Positions 1 to 11,600 of a stretch of DNA of 27,801 bases are shown piece by piece. The stretch is from Mesotaenium endlicherianum (lineage: Eukaryota; Streptophyta; Zygnematophyceae; Zygnematales; Mesotaeniaceae): contig WELA01002099.1 of assembly GCA_009602735.1 (NCBI GenBank), positions 304,706 through 332,506 on the forward strand, written 5' to 3'. A program made the position numbers and the translations under genes. The number at the start of each line of letters is the position of its first letter. Position 1 is the first letter of the stretch. The notes under the pieces were generated by a model. That model was not told the origin of the DNA. It made no database searches and was given only the letters and a program-made list of their open reading frames with translations.

Positions 1-275
1 GCGGGGGGGGAAGGGGGGGGAAGGGGGACAGCCAGGCACGCGCACGCGCACGCGCACGTGCAAGTGCAAACATACAGGAGCGCTCATGTCAGACGCCATT
101 CGGGATCCATGCAGCTTTGGGAGAACGCATGCAACGGCAACGCTATCCGACAGCAATCACCAACAGTGACCACAGAACACACGAAGACCCCCCGCCTCCC
201 AAATATGAGATGAGAAGCAAACGAGACAGTATCAAGTCCGCGGAATCAACAAACAAGTGCACTCCTGCTGCTGCT
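1..275. other. Region left of the amylase stop codon
   Basis: This region holds G runs (1-28), CGCACG repeats (about 38-60) and ordinary sequence. No complete gene is present. It could be the 3' untranslated region of the amylase, or an intron followed by further exons outside the window. Confidence 0.4.
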
Positions 276-3200
276 TCAATAGCAAAAGAAAAGCGCCAGT
301 GCTGGGGGGGGCCGGCGCACCTCCCCGTAGCGGAGGCCGTAGTGGATGACGTCCGTGAGGCCGTCGTTGTTGACATCCACGCCCTCGATGAAGTACGAGT
401 CCGACACATTGGCCGCCAGCACCTCCGGGACGAACGTCGGCTCCTTCAGCCTACCCTCCTGCTGCTGCAGCCAGTGCTGCCGGGAGGACGACGACACCGC
501 TGCTGCTGCTGCTCCCCCCGCTGTCTCCGCCGCTGCGCTCCCCTGCGGTGCTTTCTCGGGCTGCTCTGGCTTCTCGTCCTCTTCCTTTGCCTCAGCTTGA
601 GCCGCAGTCGGCAGTGCAAGGCCCGAGATGAAAGCCCGAGGCTGGGCAGCGGTTGCTAAGATGAAGACCTTCTGCTCGCCATCGTTGAGAACCACAGGGA
701 AGCTCCCGTCGGCGGCGGAGGTGGTGAGACAGTCGCCCCACGCCAGCCAATTGCAGATGCGCGCGCCAACGCCGAAGCCGTGGGAGCTCCCGGGGATGGT
801 GTAGGACACGGTGCGGTCGCGCACGTTGGTGAGCGCCACAAACGTGGGGCCCCGCGTGAAGGCGTACAGGTCACTTGCCTGCGCAGACGATGAACATCAC
901 ATCCACACAGGTGCATGCTTAACACAGGCATACACACACAGACACTCGCACGCATGCACGCACACATACACACACCCGTGTACGACGTGCACGCATCCAC
1001 ATGCATGCACGCACGCACGCACACACATGCACGGACATGCACATGCACAGGGACACGCACCAGGAAGCTGCTTGTCAGGAGACGTGAAGCAACCATGTAC
1101 ATAGAGTACAGGACAGGACAGGCAAATGCAGGAGCAGCTGCAGCAGAAGGAGCAGCATGACTGAATCAGCCATGTGCCCTGCTGCAACCGGACAAGATGT
1201 ATGCGCAGGCGTCCCCGTCCCCACAGCACCGCAAAGCGCAACAAGTATCATTCCATGCATGCCAAAGAACACAACCGCAAACCCAACAGCTGCCAACGCG
1301 TAAATGTGCCATGTGGGCTCTGCCCGCGCACAGAGCTGGAGAACCTAGCACAATCAGTCATGAGAGAAGTCGACCGGCTGATCATCTAAAGAGAGCGCAG
1401 AGGAAAAAAGATGAAGAGAAACAGAGGAGAAGAGGGGCAGAGATGAAGAGACGCTGAGACACAAAGGAGAAGAGAAGAAGGGAACATGGAGTCTTACGGA
1501 GTACGCCTCCTTCTGCTCGTACTTCCACACTTGCTGCTGCTTGCGCAGGGAGGTAAGGGCCGCGATGGTCTTGTAGAGAGCAGACGTCGTGCTCAGCCCC
1601 TCTCCCCACCAGAGCGGCTTGCGGTTTCTGGCCAACAGCAGGCGGCATGCACAGGAGACGCTCCGAGTGTCAGTAATTGTCTGAGAGACAAGCAGCGGCT
1701 TGCGTTTTCTGACAGACAGCAGGCCCAGAAGGCGCGTGCTTGCATTGTTAGTATTTGACTGACTGACTTGTAGCGGCTCACGATTCTAAAGAAAACCGTG
1801 CACAGGAGATGCTCGGACTGTCATCATTGTTTTAAAGGATGCGGCAGCCACGGCTGTCCATTGCTCGCAAGCAGAAGCCTGTCGGAACTGACAAGATCTC
1901 CCTCTCATGCTGCAGCTGCACAATTGAGGCGAAAGCGCGCCGACCTGCAGGCACAGCCATGGCTTGACTTTCTGACAGCTCTGAAATTCACAAGTACGTC
2001 ATTAATTTGCTAACAGCTGCATTCAGCAGCTCGCAGCCCTACGAGGTGGCAGCTCCGCAGGCCACAAGAGATGTTGGAAAAAAAGACAGCGTAGAAGCTA
2101 CGGCAAGCCCAGGGGAAGCAGGGGAACCCAAGGGCCAAGGGTAGTACCGCGATTGATCGTTGGTGCCGTCCTTGTCACTGCCGTACGCCTGCTCCAGGCC
2201 GTAGTACACTGGGAAAAATTGAGCATTTCACAACACGCACACGAAGGCACGCTCACACACACATCATGTCAGGCTCGCAGCAAGATCACATTGCACAACG
2301 AGCTTGCTGCTGTCCCACTGGACACACATCACTTCACAACGGGCGATACCATGGCAATGGCAAGCATTCTAGCACTTTTGCCTTTTGCATCGGTCCATAT
2401 GACAAAATCACGAGGAGAAGGAGCAACACCCTGCTGCAAGGCAAGGGAAAAGAGGACAGCCGCACACGGAGCGCGCAGCATATAGCCAGATGTCGTGCGA
2501 GTGGCAGCTCTCACCTATGGGGATGCCGTCGCTGAAGAGGAGGAAGGTGAGCGCGCTCTTGGTCAGCACCGGGTCCGCCTGCACTGTCAGCCACCGGTCC
2601 GTGTCCTGCACTTGCCCCACGGAGAGGGCGCACGCCGTCAGCGTCGTCGTCTGCTTCACTGAGACACCAGCCAAGTGCAGCTCAGCTTGAACAGGCCCCT
2701 GGCAGTGACACCGGAGGAGCCAATGTTCTACTGGCGCAACGAAACATCGCAAACATCACGACGCTCAAGGGGCTTCCGATCGAGCCAACACACAATACAA
2801 GGGAGCACTCAGCGCGAGCCCCGCCACGTCTGCATAGGCATCTTAACCATGGCCGAGAAACGTGAGAGAGGGAGAGAGAGAGAAAGAGAGCAAGCACAGC
2901 TCCGGCCTCCCACCTGGTTCTCCACAAAGTTCCCGAGCGCAGAGGCGTCGAGGAAGTTCTCGCGGATCTCCTGCAGCTTGGAGCCCAGCTGGGCCATGCT
3001 GGACGCGCCACCTGGCGCGTACCCGCTGCGATACCCAAAGACGTCGAGCAGCGTGTAGTAGAGGGGGTAGTTCTGGAGGCCGTCGAGGACGCGCTGGTAC
3101 TGGCCCACAAAGCAGGGGGCCCCCTGCAGCACCTCTCCCATCATATAGCAACCTGTCTGAGTCTGCCGCCCGCCAGCAACCCCCACCACCACCACCACCA

Positions 3201-5858
3201 GTCGTGCCATCGAAAGGTCAGTATGAAGAAGCATTGTTTGATCCGCTCTTTTGCGCGTCCTTCTCTCTCTCAAGGATCTGTTGGGGTGGCTGTGTAGGAG
3301 GGCGTGGGGGACTGACTCTCTCATTGACCAACTCTCTGAACTGAGTCTCTTTCTGAATGAGTTGACTGAGTTTTGACTGTCCAACTCATTGGCTGACTAG
3401 GTGTCACTGACTGAGTGGACTGAGTGGACTGAGCTGACTGCATGACTGAGTGATTCTCGACGGGCTGACTGACTCACTGCCCGGCTGATAAACGCGGGAC
3501 AGGTGCACCTGCAGAGAAGCAGGCGTGCGAGTCGGCATCAGCATCAGCATCTGCGGTTACCGATGCCAAAGAGAGCAGAATGAACAGGCTCACCAGCACC
3601 AGCACCAGCACCAGCCATGAGAACCATCCCATGACTAGCAGAAGAGGGAAGCGGGCGCTCTCACCTGCAGGTGCTGCCAGAAGTCTTTGCTGACGTGCTT
3701 GGCGGAGTCCACGCGGAAGCCGTCGATGTCAAACTCCTTCTCCACCTGTCACCGCCCGCCAACCGCCACCCGCCAACCGCCAACCGCCCGTCACTTGTCA
3801 CTTACCACCCATCACGAGATTCGTCGGACCAAATATTGCTTCGCTGAAAGTTACGAAGGTCAACAAAAAGTACCATGCAGAAGGTACCACCGAACAAGAA
3901 TCCAAACCGAAATTTACATGGACATAAATACATATATATGCAAACATAAATGTAAACATATATCATTATATTTATTAATCTTATATAAACGACAACAACC
4001 TCCAAGCTCACATACTTACGCCTCCAAGAGGTAGTTGGGGCGAGGAAGGGGCAGAGCTCTCACCCACTGAACCCAGTAGGAGTAGTTGGCGCGCACAAAC
4101 TCGTTGCTCTGGTCCAGGTCCACGAGCCCCCCCCCCTGCTGGCACTCCTCCACGCCTCCTGGTCCTCTCTGCACGCACAGCGCCGCTCTCTCGCCACATG
4201 TCAGCACTTTTCAGCTCTTGCCACGTGTTGTGACGTCCTGTCAACTCTCTTGCCAGGTGTCAGTTCAGCATTCTGCCAGGTGTAAGCTGAGAACATCAGG
4301 CGTTGCTGGAAGGCAGCACCAAGTGAGAGGAGCAACAGCAGCCACAGGAGGTCCATTAGGGGTAGGAAGCCAAATGGACACAATGCACACGTCCTTATAC
4401 ACATTGAATATTTGAAAATTTCATAGGCAACATGTATACAAATGGATCTGATAAAAACTGAATACTACTTATGATGTTAATTGATACGCTGCGTGAAGAG
4501 CACAGCTTGAGACAGCTCAAAGCGCGCGTTGGGTGGGGGGGGGGGAGGGGGGGGTTTGGCAACGGGGTTGCGCGCGCTTGCACATACCTCAGTGCAGTCG
4601 CAGACGTCGTAGTCCGAGGGGTGGATGGCGCAGCTGGGGCCGCACTGGCACGAGCACTGCCGCCCGTCGGAGCAGCCGCCGGTGGGACAGTTGTCGGCGC
4701 ACGAGCTGTCGCAACTGTGAAAGTGGCTGGCGTCATTGAAGGGGTGGAAGGAGGTAATATTATATTCGTGTGGGCCTCCCATGTGGTTGGGCACGATGTC
4801 CAGCATGACCCACACGTTCCGCTCGTGGGCTGCCGCCACCAGCTCCCTGCACCACGTGTCGCATCCAAAGACAGCCAGCAAGGGATGTACTGGATGAGGT
4901 CCGAGCTCATGCAACTGCTATAAGCTTGCTTTCCTCTGAACGCTAGCTGATCAATCTTTTGTTATGCAGACGTATTAAACAAACCCACAAAAGTAATGCA
5001 GGAGCAGATTTGGCGACCTCCTTCCATCCCCAAACAAAAAATATTCCCATCAAGAAAACCTGCCCCAAATTCAAGAATTCACATGAACGACACGCCCAAG
5101 GGGCTTGGTCTTGTGGCTTTTACTTGAGCTCCCGGGCGGCCTGGGCGGCGTCGTTGGAGGATGCGAAGAAGGAGTTGACCTCGTACAGATTCTTCGGCCA
5201 GTACCCGTGGTAGCCCAGCAGCGTGTTGGCCGCAATGGGCGATATCCAGATGGCATCAAACCCCATGCCCGTGATGTAGTCCAGGTTGTTCTGGATGCCC
5301 TTGAAGGTGCCTCCGCAGTACCTGAAAAAGTTTCATCAAGCGAGCATATAGGAGCATGCAATTCGTGTGAGTCATTCTGCAACTCATGTTCAAGTCTTAG
5401 GGAACAGCTAGGTGAGGTGACACTGTCGATGTAAGAAGCTGAAGCAGAAGGAACTTCCACTTTCTAAGATCCATGGAGCAGCTGCAAAGCAACATGCTAT
5501 ATAAATGAATACATTCAGTAAGCTTCATTTACAGCAATACGTGCAACATGTGACAGTATTGACAGCTAGCTTGAGCTGAGTTGTGTACATGATTGCCAGG
5601 GCTTTAGTACTGTACATGAATTAAATGGAGGTAAAATGATGTGTTCGAATGTACTTACACATCATACAGCTTGGCGTTAGCGCAGGTTCCACCAGTCCCT
5701 GAGTCGGTGGAGAAACGATCAGTGAGGAGCTGGTAGACGGTCCGGCCTCGCCATTCATTCTTGCTGCGGCACGAGGCGGACACGACGATGCTCCTCTCGC
5801 TCCATGTGACTAGTACCGCTAGAAAGAGGATACAAATGGGAAATTTGGCACCCATCAT
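276..5858 (-). CDS. Secreted alpha-amylase, GH13 (TAKA/fungal type), 10 exons
   Basis: Endo-hydrolase of alpha-1,4 links in starch or maltodextrin. Exons read from the minus strand: 5858-5659, 5321-5124, 4846-4588, 4168-4064, 3745-3665, 3162-2914, 2605-2515, 2208-2148, 1627-1498, 878-276. All introns are GT-AG and all phases fit, giving about 658 residues. Residues 1-28 form a signal peptide (hydrophobic core ICILFLAVLV). The GH13 motifs run in order: YCGGTFKGI; DIVPNH (149-154); GFRVDSAKH with nucleophile Asp267; GEV with acid Glu291; FVENQD with Asp365. Nucleophile-to-acid spacing is 24 residues, as in TAKA-amylase, which supports the splice choice at 3162. Oddities: Gln364 replaces the usual motif IV His; a 10-Cys insert lies in domain B (about residues 178-219); and a 110-residue extension after domain C carries a DxNxDGxxD motif. 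The stop at 276-278 is uncertain because a plausible donor (gtgcgc) at 320 could lead to an exon outside the window. Confidence 0.93.
929..1060. repeat. CA / ACGC-rich simple repeat in amylase intron 9
   Basis: Interrupted (CA)n, (ACGC)n and (CATG)n units lie in the intron between 878 and 1498. Open frames across it encode His/Thr/Cys-rich strings typical of simple repeat and are not genes. Confidence 0.85.
2864..2890. repeat. GA-rich purine tract in amylase intron 6
   Basis: GAGAGAGGGAGAGAGAGAGA lies just downstream (on the gene strand) of the exon 6 donor. On the transcribed sense strand it reads as a CT-rich tract. Confidence 0.85.
3310..3480. repeat. Degenerate TGACTGAG-type repeat in amylase intron 5
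   Basis: Many imperfect copies of TGACTGAG/TGGACTGAG lie in the intron between exons 5 and 6. They are followed at about 3536-3552 by CATCAG units and at about 3594-3614 by CACCAG units. No coding signal is present. Confidence 0.75.
5659..5858 (-). other. Exon 1 of the amylase: start codon and signal peptide
   Basis: The exon opens with two adjacent ATGs (5858 and 5855). It then encodes a short n-region, a hydrophobic core, and a probable cleavage site near VVSA/SC around residue 28, followed by WRGRTVYQLLTDRF, the usual beginning of a mature GH13 alpha-amylase. The exon ends on a strong gtaagt donor (5658 downward) in phase 2, which matches the one-base start of exon 2 at 5321. The ER/secretory destination is inferred from the leader. 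Confidence 0.88.
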
Positions 5859-5931
5859 GTTCTTTGCTTAGTCTCGGCCTGTGACGTGCGGAGAGGATGA
5901 CTGCAATGAAGTAGAATACGAGGAAGTACAA

Positions 5932-5939
5932 TTTATATA
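5932..5939 (-). promoter_or_regulatory. TATA-like box of the amylase gene
   Basis: The minus strand reads TATATAAA about 75 bases upstream of the amylase ATG at 5858. With a usual 30-base spacing to the start site this would give a 5' leader of about 45 bases. Position and motif are seen; promoter function is inferred. Confidence 0.5.
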
Positions 5940-7114
5940 TTGGCACCTCCAAACTCGGGCATTGGGTAGTGTTCGAAGTTTTCGTCATATAAGAGTTCTC
6001 CCACTAATTCCCGCTTGGCCATGCAATTTGCAAGTATTCTTGCTGACCAAGTTGGATACGATGTACAAGAGTCACGAGTGTACCTCAAAGTCAAGCAGAT
6101 ACAGCCTGCAAAGTTCGTGAGCTCTTGGTGTGTTGGACGACATTGCATATTGCATATTTCCGCTGCATCTGGCTGCATCCATGGTTGCGTCTGGTTGCGT
6201 CTGGTCGTCTTGTCTGCTTCCGTCACGCGCAAAACTCATGCCCATGCTCATGCCCCACGAACCATTGACAAGGCGGGAGCATTATCCATCTGAACCTGTT
6301 TGAACCAATCCAATCAATCAGTATTAGCAACCTAGATCTGACACAAACCTGACATCAGCGATTTTTCTGAGTGCCTGTTGGTGCTGTGAATCACTGTAAA
6401 TCACTCTAAATGCCTGTATCAAGCGTGGTGCAGCCTGTGTCAGGCTTCAGTCCGTGTTGGTTGCTCGACATTGCTTGCCAAGTTGCCTTCGCTTGTTTCT
6501 TATCTTTTGGTAATATATTTGATCTGGTGACTCGTGAGTCCTTTATGGTAGTTTTCATGATATATCATTCTTTCGGCAGACATAAGTCTTCCAGAGTACA
6601 ATTGTCACCTGGGATGGGGGTAAAAGGAGCAATACATTAATTAACGTCGAGTTGATCGGAACTTAGGGGGCACTAGGAGGTCCATTCTTTGAATCATTTT
6701 TAACAAACTACGCGTGTAACATTGCCCATCCTTGAGACCCTCCCCCTTCTCACCAAGCGTATAGCTGTCGAGTTTAGGTGATACCCTATTGTTGGAATGT
6801 CAAACATGAACCGGGTACCTGCCGCATATGAAAGAAAAGAATTGGAAAAGTTAGATATCTGAATGGGGATAATTAAGTCTACAGGCCCCCAGGATTTCTT
6901 CCTTCTTTTAAATGTTTCAGGTTCTGCTAAATCGAAATCGTTACGACTGACAGGGAGCAGAAGCTGTAAACAATTACACGTTGCCGTCTATAGGGTAAGC
7001 ATTCCGTTCGCGTTCCTTTTCCCAACCTTGTAGACGGTGTTGGATGTTCTCTAACATCTGGTCAAGCCCAGGCTCAAAAATACAATTTTCCGGTTAATTT
7101 AACAAACCTCTGTC

Positions 7115-7130
7115 CGAGGCTCGAGCCTCG
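7115..7130. repeat. 16-bp perfect palindrome
   Basis: CGAGGCTCGAGCCTCG equals its own reverse complement. Its position between divergent promoters would suit a dimeric DNA-binding protein, but no factor is recognised. Confidence 0.9.
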
Positions 7131-7303
7131 TAATATCCTTAATCTGAAGTTCCCGGCCTAAACCTGCGGTTAACTTGTGTCCCAGCAAAGCTTGGTACCC
7201 AAAGGTTCTACTGTGTTAACCCCTCTGATCGGATCCGATCGGAGACGGCCCACAAATGCAAATCTACATAGCCGACAAGGTTGTAAAAAGCATATTTCAG
7301 AGG

Positions 7304-7345
7304 TCACGACTCACGACTCACGACTCACGACTCACGACTCACGAC
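7304..7345 (+). repeat. Six perfect tandem copies of the heptamer TCACGAC
   Basis: TCACGAC is repeated six times without error, and the array ends in a partial copy. There are no spacers, so it is a microsatellite/minisatellite and not a CRISPR array. It lies about 1.1 kb upstream of the GH31 start codon and 1.4 kb upstream of the amylase start. Confidence 0.95.
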
Positions 7346-8375
7346 TCGATGCATGTGGAGGGTCCGCCAGGGACCAGCATATTCCATATTTATCTGCCTC
7401 AAGTTGTCAGTAACAATTCCTAACAGCATCTATCAGGTGTATAGTTGGCCTTGATCTGGATGTATCTACGACCAACTCAAAGCAGCTCTGAGGACTAAAA
7501 AGTTTGAGCTCGAGACTCTAGAGTTTAGAGCTTTACTAGACTGACTGGCCTAGGCCCTAGATTATATTACAGGTTGCTAAACGACTTCACCACAGTATTA
7601 TCGTGCTTTTAAAGTCGTGCATGCGTTACACGAGTTCGTCCACATCGGAGCTTCCTCTAGCCGGATCTGGCACTCAAGACAAACCTTGTGCTTCACGTTT
7701 GAGGCGTTTCATTGCGTGGAGCCCGAAGTCAAAGTCTCGTAAGAGTTGCGAGTTGCAAGTCGCGAGTCGCGACTCTCCAATGCCCACTTGACATTTGGTG
7801 ATACTCCGTAAAGATCGATCTGTTTCATCGGCTCGACATGTTCTAACACTTGGCATCAACCAGCTCAATTAACTCGTAAATCTTGTTCTATAGTCTACGT
7901 GACTGCTTGTAATAACGAAAAAGATGGTGATTTGTGAAAGTAGATTTCTGCCGTCCTTTGCGCTGCCAACTTTAATACGACAAATTCCGCTGTTCTCGCT
8001 TTTGATCGTAATACAGTTACGTGCAATCACGACGCATATCCTACTAGTGGACTCAGGACTCAGGGCTCGGGAGTCGGGAGTCGGGGTCGGGAGCCCAAAG
8101 TCTTGGACGGTGGGATTCGATAAGTCAGGTCCAGGCTAGCCCTGTCGAAACTCCGCAAACACTGGATGACTTTGAAGCGATTGACGGTTGACTGCTTGCC
8201 AAAATCGGCTAGAAGAATGTACCAACTTCCAAGCCTGGGCCCTGGGGCCTGGGCCCTGGAGGCTAGTCCCTGGTGTGAGCGACAGCCGTCAAGTCCCGCT
8301 CCTTCTGGCAGATTGGAATTAGATGACGGAGGACAAAGCGACCGTGAGGTTTGGGTCGAGGCATCGAGGCATGCA

Positions 8376-8380
8376 TATAA
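8376..8380 (+). promoter_or_regulatory. TATA-like box of the GH31 gene
   Basis: CATATAAT lies about 80 bases upstream of the ATG at 8460. This spacing is nearly the same as that of the TATA-like box of the neighbouring amylase gene, which gives mild support to 8460 as the true start. Confidence 0.4.
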
Positions 8381-8459
8381 TTTGAAGGGTCACCTGAAGT
8401 TGCGTTAATCAGAAACTCCAAATCCAAACCTCGAAATTCCACTGTCAGCTCCGAGGGCC

Positions 8460-8638
8460 ATGTCGTGTTTACACACCCTCACAGGAGGGCCAAGCTTGCA
8501 GAATTTGGCGAGCTCTGCTTCGTTTGTAGCTGGCAAGAAGCTTCAGCTGAAGACCAGGGTTCATGCTGGAGGTCGTGCTGCATGCAATGTGGTTCATGCG
8601 CGGGCGTCAAGTGCTGATTCGGTCGAGGAGCCTGAAAG
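8460..8638 (+). other. Exon 1 of the GH31 gene: putative chloroplast transit peptide
   Basis: The exon encodes about 60 residues rich in Ser, Ala, Leu and basic residues, with no acidic residue until about position 54. It ends around VVHARASSADS, which resembles a stromal processing site. It splices at gtaacc (8639) to the acceptor ttttgcag before 8987 in matching phase. The open frame continuing upstream of 8987 begins only with GTG at 8886, so 8460 is preferred as the start. Plastid targeting is inferred from composition alone. Confidence 0.7.
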
Positions 8639-11600
8639 GTAACCGCGCGTACGCTAGCGATAGAAGCTTTTGATTTCTTTGCCATTCATTTTTTTGCACG
8701 GCTGTGCGAGCCCAATGTGTGTTTTATGGTCATGCAGCTTTAGACTGTCACGTCATCCATAGCTGCCATTTTAAGTATATATAAGCAGTTCGGAGCTACG
8801 AAATTTTCCTGGCATTGAGAAGTACCACGCACTCGTACGATACATACTTGAAGATTTTTTAAAAGATTTCAGCTCAATATGTCATGTGTTTCCGTTTCTG
8901 GCCTTCTCGGTGGCAACTTCGCCACCTGGATCAACTGCGACGACCTTGCACCTATCTGATAAGACTGCATCCTTCTCCTTTTGCAGCCCCGAGGAAACAT
9001 TTGAGGTCACGCCAAGGCTGGAGCCAGGCCTGAGGACAGGTGGCAGGTTCGTGGGAGCCGATGGCCGTCCCCAGCCAACAGGAAGCCACCGGCCGGCAAA
9101 CGCGTGGTTCCTCGGCCCCTCGGCCAATGGCAGGGACCCGGGCCAAACCCAGGCGGAGAACAAATCGAAGGAAAAAACGAGGGACTTCAAGCTGCAGAGC
9201 GTGCAGGTGGGGCTGCAGAAGAGGAAGAGCAACCTCCCCAGCAGAAGCAGGGGGGGTCCCCCCAGCCAGAAGATGTCCACAGGCTTCAAGTACGTGCATC
9301 CCTGGGACTTCAATCCCTACTCGTCTTCTGGGTCCTCCTCAGACCCCCTGGAGCTGGGTCCCTGGGCCAGCATTGGAGCCGTGACGAGCGCGGAGATGGA
9401 GAGCGGCGTGCTGACACTTGGCGTCAACATCGAAAACAAGGGCGGCATCTCGGCCCCCCTCAACACGTCCCTCCAGATCACCTTCCTCACAAAGACCAGC
9501 TTCCGCTTCAGGTGTGATTTTGGCCCGACCATTTGTTATTCGCAAATTAACATACATAATTGTCCAACAGGGCCCGTGTCACATCTTGTGTTGGCCGACT
9601 TTCGTTGCAATTGACCCCTTGCTGGCTTTCTCGCTCTCCAAAATCACAAACTTATGGCTGAAAAGTTCGAATGTCTGCAAAAGCCTGAATAAATGAGCTG
9701 CAAGATTCTCTTGCAGCGGGCCTATTTATGCAAACATATATTCACACCCGCCCCCCTCATACCCGGCATTATTTTTGACGTTCCTTCCTCACATCTCCAC
9801 TCACTCAGTTATTGAATACTTCCCTGTCCCCATTCCTGAAAGTAACCCCCGAGGGACCCCTCTCTCTGCGGTGTGCATGGATACAACAGGTACGCTCCTC
9901 TGGGGAACAGGGACACGTACAACCACGACTACCACTACGCCGTCCCCATCGCCGATCCCCTCTCCACAGCGGTGTTTCCTCAGCCAGACGCCGTCGCCAG
10001 CGACGCGAAGCTCGAGCCAACCGACGACGGCTGGGCGGTCGACACAGGCGCAATGAAGGTGCTCATCCGGCAGAGCCAGCTGGCAATCGACGTGCTGCAG
10101 GGCGACAAGCTCATTGTAAGCGACAGCGGTCGGGGGGTGCGCATCGGCAACCAGGGGCACAGCGCCGCCGCGGCCTTCAGGGCCCGCGCTGACTCCTACT
10201 GCTTCGGCTTTGGCCAGAAGAGCGGCCTCCAGCTGGACAAGAACAGGTACCTTGCCAGCTGCTCTTTTTAGTGCCCCACTCCCCTCCCTCCCACCCCACC
10301 CCGCAATAATCATTTTGCCGCTGACCCCTGTTCTGCCGCTGCCTCCCGCCATCCAGACCAATCACGAGCAATAGTTCTGACTTTTAACCCCACGTCCCCG
10401 CCGCTGGTAGGGATATAGTGGGCACAGTCGTCCATTATCGTGGTGGCCAAGTGGTTGCGGTGCTCCTATCCTGCTGCTTTGCGGATTGTTGCCCTTGATG
10501 CTGTAGTTTGTGCAAAGAGGTTACGCTGGCTTTCACGCTCAATCCAAGATCAAAACAGTGCTTGCTCCTCTGCGTGCTTCTCGTGTGTGTGTGCGTGCAG
10601 GGAGGCCATGACGTTCTTCAACTACGACAACTTCGCCTACAACTTCGACGACCCGTCGCTGCCACTGTACATCAGCGTGCCGCTCCTCATTGAGACCAAC
10701 GCCGGCCGGGAGGGCGCTGACAGCGCGTACGCATACGGCATCTTCCTTGACAACCCCGCGCAGACCTTCATGAATCTGTCGCAGGTGCGCGCGTGCAGAC
10801 GATCAGCGGGGATGCGTAGTTCACTTACATGAATCTTTGACGTGTTGGATGTTCATGTAATCACTTCCTGTCCATTCAGTTGCTGATTTGTTGAAATCAA
10901 CCAATATAATATGTACCTGCTGCCAGCGCGTTGGCCTATTCCCGAGAATGCAGCGTGCACATCGGCGTGCGCGCGTATCCACGACGGAGAAACTGGAGCT
11001 TACGCAGAGGGCCGACTGACTGACGACTCCCTGACCGCGCCGCCTGTCGGCTGCCACCTGTCACTTGCCATGCATCCGCCGCCGCCCGCCTGGCGCCTGG
11101 CAGGACGAGAGCATGTCGGGCGTGAGCGACGCCTACTTCCTGGGGGGCCTCTATGGCGAGCTCAACTACTACTTCTTCCTGGGCACACGCGAGGGCCTGG
11201 TCCCCGACGTGGTGCGCCAGTACACCGACCTCACGGGCCGCGCGCCCCTGCCCCCCCGCTGGGCCCTCGGGTACCACCAGGGCTGCTACGGCTACAAGAA
11301 CGAGGGCCTCATCCGCCAGGTGGCGGACGCGTACCGCTCCAAGAAGATTCCCTGCGACGGGATCCATATTGACGTGGACATCCAGGAGGACCATCGCCCC
11401 TTCACGGTCAGCGAGAGCTTCACCAAGGAGCCGTTTGAGTTCTTCCAGGTGCGTGCGCGCGCAAGAGGAGTCTGTCTTGCCTCATGAGTTTTAGTCTCAG
11501 TCTTAGTCAAAGAGCTGTCTTTTGCGCTGCTGGTTTGGGATCTACATGTATTTCCAAGCAGCTTCCTTGTTCTTAGAATCTTGAATATCCACGCGTGTTG

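Larger units (their letters stand above)
5859..8459. other. Divergent intergenic region between the two starch-degrading genes
   Basis: This 2.6-kb stretch separates the two head-to-head genes. No reading frame in it resembles a known protein, and the short frames present lack coding bias. It holds the TATA-like boxes of both genes, a heptamer tandem array (7304-7345), a 16-bp perfect palindrome CGAGGCTCGAGCCTCG (7115-7130), a 14-bp palindrome GATCGGATCCGATC (7227-7240), and scattered GACTC/GAGTC-rich patches (about 7740-7780 and 8048-8095). It is presumably the shared regulatory region, but no specific factor site can be assigned. Confidence 0.6.

Noticed and set aside
6410..6640. 76-codon frame in the divergent intergenic region
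   Set aside because: It has no recognisable domain, no splice context and no coding bias compared with the neighbouring genes.
7304..7345. CRISPR-like array
   Set aside because: The copies are contiguous 7-mers with no spacers, in a eukaryotic context.
8886..9511. GH31 start at 8886 with exon 2 as first exon
   Set aside because: The codon at 8886 is GTG. The upstream ATG exon at 8460 gives a coherent leader and splices in phase, so 8460 was preferred.
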